Shown here one piece after another: positions 11,118 through 21,869 of a stretch of DNA of 64,000 bases. The translations under genes were made by a program, and so were the position numbers. The notes below the pieces were generated by a model. The model saw only the letters and a program-made list of their open reading frames with translations, had not been told where the DNA came from and ran no database searches. Origin of the DNA: Porpolomopsis calyptriformis (Eukaryota; Basidiomycota; Agaricomycetes; Agaricales; Hygrophoraceae); contig OX621165.1 in assembly GCA_951640195.1 (NCBI GenBank), positions 62,001 through 126,000 of the forward strand, given 5' to 3'. How positions within the stretch are numbered: the first letter of the stretch is position 1; each line of letters begins with the position of its first letter.

Positions 11118-14100
11118 ATGGAACCCAATTCTGAGGTTGTGAATGATATGAAGGCTGGGCTTTTAAAATTCAAGCGTTTCGAGGTAATAGCACTTGCGCT
11201 TGCAACTGCTCATATGAAGTGTGAGTATTATCTCATTCCGATTACCTGTGATAATCAATCTAAAGAGGCTACCTATATTAATCAACTAGGCCATCTTCTG
11301 GATAGTCACGACAAGGATGGCAATGCCAGCAATGACGACAACAATCACAATGATGATGACAATGACAATGACAATGATGACAACGATGATGATTCCATTG
11401 TAATCAACCTACCACCTCAGCCTTCCAGAAGGTCTCTACCTGAAATCCAACTTCCAGAGGTTGAGCTAAATGGGAATGGGGGTGAAGAAGCATTAGCAAC
11501 AAGCGTTGATGAGCGGCCTTTTGATGACTACGAATCAGCTATGTTGGTTTGCTCCGAGGATCAAGCTGATATCATTCCAAACACGTGGACCTTTGACACC
11601 AATGGAATGCTTGTATTGGGCAAGCACTGGAGTATCTGGAGGGATAGAGGCTATAGGTTGCAGGCCGATTTTTTCTCTATGTTCAATAACCAGGAACCGG
11701 TTCTCCTCAATGACCACCTTCTTCCACACTGGGATTCAAGTGATCAAGCAAGTGGATGTTTACCATCATCTCCAGTTGCATACCCATCCTCGTTATCTTC
11801 TCATTCTTCTGAGGTGCTGAATTCCCTACCAGCTATGGACAACCCAGATGTGACTGTGATGGGTGCTCAGGATATGTTGGATGAGGCGGGAGGGGTGGAA
11901 GGGACATCAGAGAGCCAGGGTGTGTTTGTAAAAGGTAAAGCACGCAACAACAAATTCATCTACTTCGACTTGGAGAAGGATAGAGTAAACCTGGACGATG
12001 AAGAAGTGTCAGTGTCGGTGGATATCGACAGCGTCATATGGGTCACACATAAACCACAGTTCATTGGTCCAATCAATATTCACCTTCTTCCACTGTTAGA
12101 CGACAAACCTCCATTCTCTATCAACAATCATGTCTATGTCCAGGTTCTACAACCACCTACCACTCGAAATCCTAGGCAGAGGTCTAAAAGGTATCCACTT
12201 AGTGCCTTGCCACATACCCATTTCGGGCAGATGGGTCAAGGATCAGGCCAATTTAACACCTACGTCTTCTTCCCTCGTATGATTAGGAAAGACCCAGGAA
12301 CGCATAGAATGACTACTCTGATGCCAAGGGAGGTACAGGAGTTGTGGTTCTCACAAGTGATCATGCCTGCTCTGCCAGTGGTTTTAGCCAACTACACCGG
12401 AATTATGGAGTATCTTCCTACAAGCGTCAGTAATCTCCAATGGAAAATAGGGACAAGACGTACGACCAAGACCATTCCCCTCACACCTGAAGCATTTTCT
12501 TCCATGCGAACCACTCTCTGCGACATCATAAATAACCAGCCCGATCTCCTAGGCCGATTCGGGTCCTTTTTCTTTGTTGTAGATGCTCGAGGTATCAAAC
12601 TGCTCTCTAAGCAGCACCACCCAACCGAGAATATATATCAGGCACTCTGTTCGATGATTCCTAACATGGACTGGGATTATATGAAGGACCGATCGCATGG
12701 AGAACTCTTGCTTGATCTTGGGATTTCATACCATCCTCCTTCTAGGGAGGATCAGGAGCCATTGGTAGGGCTGTGGAGGTTAGATAGGATCGACGACTCG
12801 TACGACCTTATGGGGATGAAAAAAGGAATGACCCATTATACTGCCATGTTTGGAGCTTATGGAGGGAGACAGGCTGAAACCAAGTTGAAGAAAAGTCGGC
12901 TTGTACACCTTTGCTTCCGATCCAGCTACAACCTTTGCTTTGAGGTGGTGCGACTTCCTGGCCAAACGAACTACCTATGTGATGACTGTGATGCAGTCAA
13001 GACAAATGACCGATTCATGACTAGCTGTGATCACTGGAAAAAGCTGTTTCAATCTTCTCAAATCCAGTCATTCGGCGTTAGAGAAGAAGTTAGAGGGAGT
13101 GGGTTAGCCATTATAAAGCTTCTTGATGTAGCATCTGAAAAGGTAAGCAGCGAAATAACTGCAAACTAGAAATGTCTAATGATTGCCAGGCACAAGACTA
13201 TATGTCGTCTGACCCTATCATTTGGATCAAGTCGAGCCTCTTTTTCAAGTTGTTGGCAAGAAGGCTAGCAGAGTTTCAAAACGTCCAACTACACCTTTCA
13301 CGAAATCGACCAAGCAACTATGGGATGATGGCTACGCTTATCATCCACCTGATTAAGCACACCATGGTCACGCCAAGGATAAAGCACACATTCTTGAATG
13401 ATGTGTTGCGAGACCTTCGTTTCAGTTCGATAATGTGGAGGTTCGGAATGTTCTTTCTTCACGACCTCAAGTTGAAGAAAGGAGTGCTATCTCTAAGAGA
13501 ACTACCGGAGGAGGATCCAGCTGAGGTTATCCAAGCGTATGGACAGTCCTTGAAGAAGCCACAGGCAACTCAAGCCAACCAGCCATATCACCTTATTCAA
13601 ATGTATCAGCAAGATGCGTGCCCTTGGGGTCCTGATCCATCTTGGTCAAGAATTCAGAAACTGTTGGAAACCGAGCCAGAGATTTTCCTTAGGGAATGGA
13701 GGTTGGATGATGACTGGGAAGCTCCTGAACTGCTTTACACAAAGCTGTTGTTTGTTGAGTTCACGCATCAGCTGTGGCTAAGTCTGGCAGAGCAGTTTGC
13801 ATCAGCAGGTGTTTTACCCAAGCCAACCACAGTTCAGGAAGCAATGGAGACTTGGACGGTACCTGCGATTCAGCATATCATAGGCATTGACCATTGCCGA
13901 TTCCTTCCTTCGAGCTGTGGCCTTAAAGGAAAGCTTCCTTTGAGTCACTCCCATGATCTATCATTTTCAGCACGTCGGGCAACCTTCTTCCCTGAACAAA
14001 CTATCCAGATCCCAGAGAATTCAGTCTGGAAACCATACACCCAGCCTGGAGGATATATCTCCACTTACCACCAATATCTTGTGGATTGGGATATGGATGA

Positions 14101-14746
14101 AGGTGATCAGCTCTGCCGTGAATTGGACAATATATTTGGCCAGTTACAATGCCTTCCTGTAGGTGGCCTATCGAATAAAAAGGGGAAACAAGTCATATGG
14201 GGGATGAAATCAGGCAAGATCAACTTTATTTCGAATTCAAAGTTCTATCGGATTGAAGAAATTGGGAAAGAGGTGGCTGCGCGTCCACGAACTCAGGTCC
14301 TAAAAAGGCCTCATGCTTCAAAGAATATACTTCAGAGACGACTAGATGAAACCTTGGGGAGATCGATAAAACCACCTATTCGGAGCCGAAAGTCTGCCAA
14401 AATCTACCAAAAACGAAAGCCTCCTGTGAGACAGAAAGCAGACAACAATCCTTCAGGTTCAGAGAGCGGGAAAGAGCAACAGGTTAGGGTTACTCGCTCA
14501 AAGGCCAAGGCTGCCCAGAAAGACGAGGGAAGAAAGGGGGTGAGTGGTGTGCGGATAACTCGGTCAAGAATGAACGCTGCTAGGAAAGATGCGGAGAGAG
14601 AAGATTCAGGTTCAGGAAGACATATAGTAGGTAGATCTCAGTCAAGAGTCAAGGCTGCTAGGGAACGGGCAGATTTAGAGTCTGATTCCGATTCCGATTC
14701 ATTAGAGTACACAGATGAGCCAGGATCAGAGCAATCTAGTAGCTAA
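11118..14746 (+). CDS. Large unknown protein of about 1,190 residues
   Basis: Two long ORFs (11118-13143 and 13190-14746) join in phase across a short intron, gtaagc to ccag. No domain is recognised. From the N terminus: a helical start, an Asp/Asn-rich run (about residues 65-95, genomic 11309-11397), a serine-rich linker, then a long globular region with motifs such as L-M-P-R-E-V-Q-E-L-W-F and L-L-D-L-G-I-S-Y-H-P. It also has a C-D-D-C pair near 12980. The C-terminal tail is basic and contains three imperfect copies of a T-R-S-K/R-x-x-A-A-x-K-D type unit. Long intact frames with little decay suggest a functional gene. It may be the 3' part of one gene starting at 9379. Confidence 0.6.
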
Positions 14747-14805
14747 TGTATCGATTTGAAGATTATATATTCACAGGTCTATTCTACCTATATGTGTTAC
14801 ACTGC

Positions 14806-16830
14806 TCATTGTGGTACCCCAATCAGTCTGCCCATGGGGATGTGGTTATTCTGGGATGTTATCACACTAATGCTATTGATTGAACATAACATGCTGATGG
14901 TTAGAGAGCTCAGTGAGAAGTTGAAGGTATAACCTCTGATACCTCTTGCATGCTAATTACGGTACCCCAATTATTCCACACATGAGGATTGGACTACTCC
15001 TGATGTTTGTAGCACCAATGCTATTGATTGAACATAAAATCCTGATGCTTAGAGGGCTCTCTGATAAGTTGAAGGTATACCCTCCCATACCTGTTGTATA
15101 CTTATTGCGGCACCCTAGTTAATCCACACATGATGATTGAACTATTCCTAACCTTTGTAATACTCATGCTATTGATTGAACATAAAATCCTGATACTCGG
15201 AGAGCTCTGTGATAAGTTGAAGGTATATCATCCGATACTTCTTACATACTATACCCCAATCATTCCACACATGAGGATTAGACTACTCCTGACCTTTGTA
15301 ACACTAATGCTGTTGATTTAACATAAAATCCCGATGCTTAGAGAGCTCTCTGATAAGTTAAAGGTATACCACCCCATGATATCTTATATACTTATTGCGG
15401 CACCCTAGTCAATCCATACACGAGGATTAGACTATTCCCAATGTTTATAACACTAATGCTATTGATTGAACATGAAATCCTGATGCTCAGAGAGCTCTGT
15501 GATAACTTGAAGGTATACCCCCCCCTACCTCCTGTATACTTCTTGCGGCACCCCAGTCTATCTACACATGATGATTGGACTATTCCCAATGTTTGTAACA
15601 CAGGTGCTATTGATTGAACATGAAATCCTGATGCTCAGAGAGCTCTGTGATAAGTTAGAGATATACCCCCCTATACCCCTTATATAGCTTATTGCAGTGC
15701 CTCATTCTGTCCATATATTGTCATTCCGAGCATCTGTAACACTGGTGCTATTGATTGAACATGAAATTGTGATGTTTAAAGAGGTCTGTGATAAGTTGGA
15801 GATATACTCCCCCATACCCCTTATATAGCTTATTGCAGTACCTCATTCTGACCATATATTGTTATTCCGAGCATCTATAACACTGGTGCTATTGATTGAA
15901 CATGAAATTGTGATGTTTAAAGAGGTCTGTGATAAGTTGGAGATATACTCCCTCATACCCTTTATATACCTTATTGGAGTGCCTTATTCTACCCATATAT
16001 TGTTATTCCGAGCATCTATGACACTAGTGCTATTGATTGAACATGAAATTATGATGTTTAAAGATGTCTGTAATAAGTTGGAGATATACCCCCCCATACC
16101 CCTTATATAACTGATTGCGGTACCCCAAATGGTCTATAACTTAGGATTTTTGTATTCCCCACCTCTATGACACTGGGGCTATTGATTGAATATAAAACCC
16201 AGGTTTTTAAAGACCTCTGTAATAAGTTGGAGATATACCCCCCCATACCCCTTATATAGCTTATTGCGGTACCTTATTCTGCCTATACATCAGGATTTTG
16301 TTATTCCGAGCCTCTATGACACTACTGCTATCGATTGAATATGAAATCCTGATTTTTAAAGAGCTCTGTGATAAGTTGGAGATATACCCCCCCATACCCC
16401 TTATATAGCTTATTGCGGTACCCCAAATGGTCTATAAATCAGGATTTTTGTATTCCCAGTATCTGTGACACTAGTGCTATCGATTGAACATAAAATCCTG
16501 ATTTTTAAAGAGCTCTGTGATAAGTTGGAGATATACCCCCCCATACCCCTTATATCACTGATTGCGGTACCCCAAATGGTCCATAAATCGGGATTTTTGT
16601 ATTCCCCACCTCTATGACACTGGGGCTATCGATTGAATATGAAACCCCGATTTTTAGAGCAGTCTATAGCTACTTATACTTATGCCTCCTCCTAAAACCT
16701 TACTATCTTCCACCACGACATACCAAATGCTCTAAAAATCGGAATTTTCTGTGGGCCCACCATTAGTTCACTGTGCCTATCGAATGGACATGAAATTGTG
16801 ATTTATAGAGTGCAATACAATAGCTGGGCT
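14806..16830. repeat. Satellite array, 14 units of about 141 or 149 bp
   Basis: A shared core, gctattgattgaacat and variants, recurs with C of ctattg/ctatcg at 14873, 15021, 15169, 15310, 15459, 15607, 15748, 15889, 16030, 16179, 16328, 16477, 16626 and 16777. Spacings are about 141 or 148-151. Each unit also has gataagttggagatatac and a C-rich run before ttatata. Later units carry an inverted arm pair (aaatcaggatttt / aaaatcctgattt) flanking the core. The last unit is the most diverged. The array begins about 60 bp after the stop codon of the large gene. Confidence 0.9.
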
Positions 16831-16925
16831 GCATAATGGTATAAATGGAGTATTTTACATATATCTCAAGAATGGGACCGCCGATTTTTTTAATTTATGG
16901 CTTAAACTGATTGTATTGGGATGCC

Positions 16926-17319
16926 CTAACGATCCCCCAAAGAATTTTGAATTAATTTTGTGCCAGCATTTTGGTCATTTTGTTGATAATGGGTCCCTGA
17001 AGAATCACCTAAACGTTCCGGTGTAGAACGTTTGGGCATGGCCAACGTATGATCGCACAGGCTGTCCCTCAAACCCAGGGCAGTCCGAATCCCCACCCAC
17101 GTGGTTTTTGAAGCTCGTTTCCAAACCATAGCCTCTTCCACAACGACCGCAAAAATGGTAGTTGGCATAGATCCGGAGTCCAAATATCGGACCAATGGCT
17201 TGGAGGGTGGGTGGATATTGATGTCGATGTTCTTTCTTGAGAGAAAACGTCTCGCACAACTTGATCCCAAGATTGTGAGGGATTGGGATAGATTTATAAT
17301 GTTTCCGAAGATGCTTCAC
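16926..17319 (-). pseudogene. OrsD-like (DUF3505) zinc-finger fragment
   Basis: The translated fragment has two finger-like parts: L-I-V-K-H-L-R-K-H, then I-F-G-L-R-I-Y followed by F-C-G-R-C-G-R-G-Y and K-N-H, with a distal C. This pattern resembles the paired fingers of OrsD/DUF3505 proteins, which are common beside fungal mobile and accessory DNA. The frame has no start in good context, and related reading continues upstream past an AG near 17345. It is probably a piece of a larger broken gene. The family call is tentative. Confidence 0.35.
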
Positions 17320-17490
17320 AATGAGATCCGGAAAAATAGCTCAGTAAGTTTCATGAGTTGTAGCTTGCTTTGGGTGGTTTTTTAGATCACACTGTCTTTA
17401 ATACTTGAGAGAATATATCAAGGTATCATTAGGGAATCACTAGGGAATATTACTAATTTGTAACAAGATCATGAAACTTATAAAATTTGG

Positions 17491-17635
17491 CTACTAGTAT
17501 TCACTAGTTATTACTAGTTCTCCCTAGTTATCACTAGTTCTCACTAGTGATAATTTCACTAGTGATTCACTAGTGCAAACCTATATAGGGTAAGTTACAT
17601 AAGCAACAAATAGTTATAAATATCACTAGTGAATA
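17491..17635. repeat. ACTAGT-rich cluster
   Basis: At least eight copies of ACTAGT, mostly as TCACTAGT, occur within about 145 bp, with two more near 18258-18275. They are irregularly spaced rather than a clean tandem array. Confidence 0.7.
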
Positions 17636-18336
17636 AGTGGTTTTTAGTAGTATATAATAGTTTTGTCCAGTTTAAACCCTCATACACAAGGCCTAAGTCT
17701 GGCCTGTGCAGTACCTGCTGTGGCCCTGCCACCTTAAGCAGATGCAGAGAGAGTATAGGTAGTAGTGTAGATGGTGGTAGTGGTAGTGTTGAGGTGAAAG
17801 GGGGGGTTGGGGGTTGGCATTGTTGGGAGCAGTGGTGGTAGTTATGGTATTTTTCAAAGGGGGGTGGCTAATAAGAATATAAGATAGGGTATAAATATGA
17901 GAGGGGGGATAGGCTGTTGGAACCCTCCAAAATAAACCCTAACCTTATGACTTAGTGAAATTTTCCAAGTTTATCCAAATAAAACCAAACAATGGCTGCT
18001 CAATTAAAAATTAGGAGGAGCATCATCATCTCCTAAGCTCATATCAATCTCACAGCGCTTTTGACATTGATGTTGCCTCTTCCGCTCCCGCTATCCATCA
18101 AAGAAACCCCCCCTAGTGAGGGAACCGGGAAGCAGAGAGCTTAGCCAAGGGCACCACTGCAATCGCGTCATCAATGCGGATCTAGTGACCCCCCAATCTC
18201 ATAGCGGTTTTGACTTAGAGTTTCTCACCCCAGCAAGAAACCATATAAAAGAGTTATTACTAGTGAATTACTAGTGAAAGAGGTATTTTACAGTATAAAA
18301 TATGATTTTGTCCAGTTTAGCCCTTCATATATGAGG
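17622..18336. repeat. Diverged direct repeat pair flanking about 560 bp
   Basis: 17622-17690 and 18255-18336 share actagtgaa, a tatttta/gtatataat block, ttttgtccagttta and ccctcata/cccttcata in the same order and orientation. The interior holds a G-rich tract (near 17800) and two similar lines (tcaatctcacagcgcttttgac, ccaatctcatagcggttttgac) but no gene. Possibly the ends of a small degenerate mobile element. Confidence 0.4.
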
Positions 18337-18482
18337 GAATGTATGGTATTATAACGAAATTCCTAATTCACTGATGACGGTCTGAGAGTATTGACTAGTC
18401 GCAGGGAAAGAAAGGTTTCCCTTAGAGCTAAAACATTCAGTCAGCAAAATTGACTACGGAGCAGACTGACTTGCGCCTAATG

Positions 18483-19747
18483 CTACACTGACTCAAGCCA
18501 CCCCCGGACCTTGTCTTGACTATAGATATCCGCTGAACGATCAGTGCTCAGTTGTCGCTGGTTCGGAGACCCCATCCATAAAGCCATAACGACATCCATC
18601 GTGTCGCTAAACTCTGAGTGATCGGTGCGTCTTCTCTTGTCCCGCGTCGCAGATTGTTCGTTACGAGCAGCAGCAGCTTTCTCTCGAACACGCTGCTGAC
18701 TGCCAATGATTGTTTCGTGGGGGTCGGCATCACCTGAGCGAGAGCCAGACTCGTCACCATAGAAGATGCTCTTTGTCTCTCTGCGGACCAAGTCCTTGAA
18801 AGGATTCGTACCCCACGCGTGGACAGCGACGCAACCGTAAAGATAGTCCCAGACGAGAGCAGGTGGCCATTGGCTGGTATCTTCAGGTTGCCGCGCATCT
18901 GAATTGTTAGGGGTGCTTGCGGTGACCATCGGATTGTTAACATCAAGAATGTGATGCAATGTGAGGCGGGTAGCTGGGCTATCTTGGGGAGTTTGCGTGT
19001 AGTAAATATCATCAACAGTCAGAGCGAAATTTGGTGTCTAGCAATTATACCATTGATAAATGAGTGAATAAAACATCGAGTTTTAATGGCTGACCTGTAA
19101 GAAAGCCACTAAACCGAGTCCAAGTGCCCGATGCAGGAGAGTAACAAGTAGGATGCCATTGCGAGTGTCGTTGATGCTATCCAGGGCAGGCATGATGGTA
19201 TTTGCACCTCGATGTTGAACAAAGTTCATCATGTACTTGGATATAACATGAGAATGTTGCAATGGCAAAACGTGAAGCTATTATCCATACATCGTCTCCC
19301 CTTGCGTGGGGAATAATATGACATGCGTCGCTGAGTCGAGTGTCACCCCCAGTCAGCACGCATGTTGTATCACGTTGGATAATCTTTGCTCTGAAGTCTT
19401 CTCGGTTTGTTGACAAGGACGATGCGTCAGAGGTTCGATCATTAATCCCATCCGCATCGAGCAAGCGTGGTTCAGCTGTACAAAGCGTTGGGTATAAACA
19501 TGACGGGACAAAAATTTAACTCACCTTCCGATACAAAATAATATGCAATAGGCTCAATGTCAGACTCGGAATCCTCAATTGGTGAACCGTGTTCCGTTAA
19601 GGAGATATATCCTTCTTGGCCATTTATCGTGTATCCAACAAAACGTAACCATTTAAGGGGATGTGGGGAGAACGATGTGCACTTGTTGATTGGGATGGAT
19701 AGCGCATGGATATAGGTGCCATTGAGGAACATCCAGAGGTCGGCCAT
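18483..19747 (-). CDS. Fungal HNH nuclease-domain protein
   Basis: Four exons read from ATG 19747 (19762 is also possible). Exon 1 is an N-terminal domain. The second carries R-E-D-F-R-A-K-I-I-Q-R-D, C-V-L-T-G and C-H-I-I-P-H. After a gtatgg intron comes N-D-T-R-N-G-I-L-L with L-H, completing the H-N-H metal-binding arrangement, and next T-P-N-F-A-L. The tail is serine/arginine-rich. This order matches the HNH_2 proteins that expand in agaricomycetes. Their role is unknown; a DNase is the usual inference. No companion gene is adjacent; YTM1 is divergent 290 bp away. Confidence 0.8.
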
Positions 19748-20037
19748 GATGATGTTTCCCACGGATTAGCTGTCGAGTCGAAGTGAGGATTAGGTGTCGA
19801 GTCGAAGTGAGGATTAGTCCAGTCTTTCTTCGGCGATGGAGATCGCTCTGAGATGTGTTTTATCCTTTGCTAATGTGCATCCAGGAACCGATCAATTCTC
19901 TCGTGGTTTCGCAGCTTGATGTCAACAGCGTGAATGAAAACCTTGGTGAGTCGTAGGGTACATGGTCACCATACCCTTGCTCATCTTGCGACGAGGTATC
20001 CGAATGGTGGGAACAGAGGAAGCCATAACGTCACGCG

Positions 20038-21554
20038 ATGGCCTCTGTCAACCACCACGATGGCGTCTCTCGACCTATCCTGTTCACAACCGAGACCCAA
20101 TATCCTCTGCCATCGCAAAAATTCATGATCCCTTCGTCGTGGAAACGCTATCAGCTCTCGCAGCTGATCAACAAAGCGTTATCCCTCCCCAAACCCATCC
20201 CTTTCGACTTTTTAGTTCATGGCCAAATCTTGCGCACTTCTCTCGGAGAATGGTGCACGGAAAAGGGTGTCGGCGAGGTATGCCTTTTTAGAAGGTCCAT
20301 CAGGTCTTAACTCAGTACACATGAACGCAGGAGGAAACGCTAGAGGTTGAATACATAGAGTCAGTCATGCCTCCAGAACGGATGTCGAACCTCTCTCACG
20401 ATGACTGGGTCTCATCCGTATCTTGCCAAATCCAAGGGTGAATATCGATCTCATTCCTTTTGATTCCACCTCAAGTCCCCTGAAATAACAGCCATTTCCT
20501 TACCTCTTCCTACGATGGCCACGTCCGCGTTTTCGACTCCTCGCAAAATATGGCGAGCGACACCGTCCTTCATCCGTCACCCATCACATCTCTCACTATC
20601 GTACCTGAATCCACTTCACAGCCTGATGTATGTATGATCGCAACATCGTCGCATGACCTTACAGCGCGACTTGGTCGAATATCGCTTTCCGAGGAGGCAC
20701 TGCAATGCGACAACCTGCACTCCACCCTTCACTTGCATACCGCTCCAGTCTCCTCTGTCTCTTCAAACCTCTCCGGTACACATCTTTTAACTTCGTCCTG
20801 GGATGGCTTGATTGGCTTGTGGGACACCACCATCCCCTCATCGGATGAAGTTCCCCTAGAACAGATCCAGCCAGCAGAGAACAGGAATAAAAGGCGGAAA
20901 CTAGTTAACGACCCAGACCGACCGAAACGCAAAGCTCCCATCTCCGTCCTCAAGTCGCATACTGCCCGCGTGTCAAAGGTAGTCTTCGGAAAACAATCAG
21001 GAAATACGCGAACCGCGTATAGTTGCGGCTTCGATTCGACAGTGCGCATATGGGACACGGAAAGTGGTGTTTGTACAGACACCATCGTATGCTCAAACCG
21101 CCCGCTTTGTCTTTCTTCCAGTAAATCTTTTTTAATATAGGCTGCGGCAGAGAAACCCATGCTCGACCTGACCCTCACTTCTGATGGGCACGTGGCACTA
21201 GCAGCGTCGACGGATCGTACTGTCTCCGTGTACGATCTCCGAAACTCTTCAAACATGCTAAAGCCGTCTGTCGCCAGTCTCCTTCACCCGACGACGCCTT
21301 CCTGCCTTGTCTCCGCCCCCTTGGCCGCCGCCGCCGCACACCAGGTCATCAGTGGCGCATATGATGGCGTGGTTCGACTGTGGGATCTGCGGAGTGTCAA
21401 GAGCCCCATGGTCAGCTTCAAAGCGTGGAACGGCGGAAAGAAAATATTGGGATTGGATTGGGTGTCCGGTGTGGTTGCTGTAGGTGGTGAAGGTGGCATG
21501 GAAATTTGGCGGGTTGGGGAAGATATTCATGCTCAATCTCATGTTAAGCTGTAG
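20038..21554 (+). CDS. YTM1: Ribosome biogenesis protein YTM1 (WDR12)
   Basis: WD-repeat subunit of the PeBoW/Nop7 complex for 27S pre-rRNA processing and 60S assembly in the nucleolus. Exons: 20038-20277, 20331-20437, 20492-21086 and 21141-21554. The N terminus is an NLE (Notchless-like) domain: I-P-F-D-F-L-V-H-G, L-R-T-S-L, then H-D-D-W-V-S-S-V. This is the part that contacts the Rea1/Mdn1 ATPase in the family. WD blades follow (S-S-Y-D-G-H-V-R-V-F-D, S-S-W-D-G-L-I-G-L-W-D, G-F-D-S-T-V-R-I-W-D, G-A-Y-D-G-V-V-R-L-W-D). Full length and intact. Confidence 0.93.
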
Positions 21555-21869
21555 GCACGCACGCCTATAGTTTCACGTAGCACGAGACCTGCTAAATAAA
21601 ACCACAGGGGCAAAATTTCTCGTCCGTCGTTATCAAGTTGCCACTGGGAAATCTGTAGACGACTTCTGCGGTAACAGTCTTACCTGCTGCGTTATCTCGC
21701 TCGCTTCGGGGAAGATCAATGTTCGAATTTGAGGAAGATCGGTGTCAGTGGAGTATCCGTTTTTGTATCCATGGAGCACAGATATTCACGGGCACTCTTC
21801 GGAGATCCCGGGACGCCAGAAGTGGGAGGATGTACATTCACATGCAATCATAAGATTTATACTGTTCAA
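21555..21869. other. Convergent intergenic stretch
   Basis: Separates the 3' ends of YTM1 and the DUF2461 gene. I see nothing in it. Confidence 0.5.

Noticed and set aside
15094..16110. Open frames across the satellite that give a 47-residue repeat (L-L-I-E-H-K/E-I)
   Set aside because: The frame holds only across 141 bp units; the 148-151 bp units break it, so a repeat protein is unlikely.
17622..18336. LTR retrotransposon or solo LTR
   Set aside because: The repeats are too short and diverged, with no TG...CA ends, primer site or coding remains.
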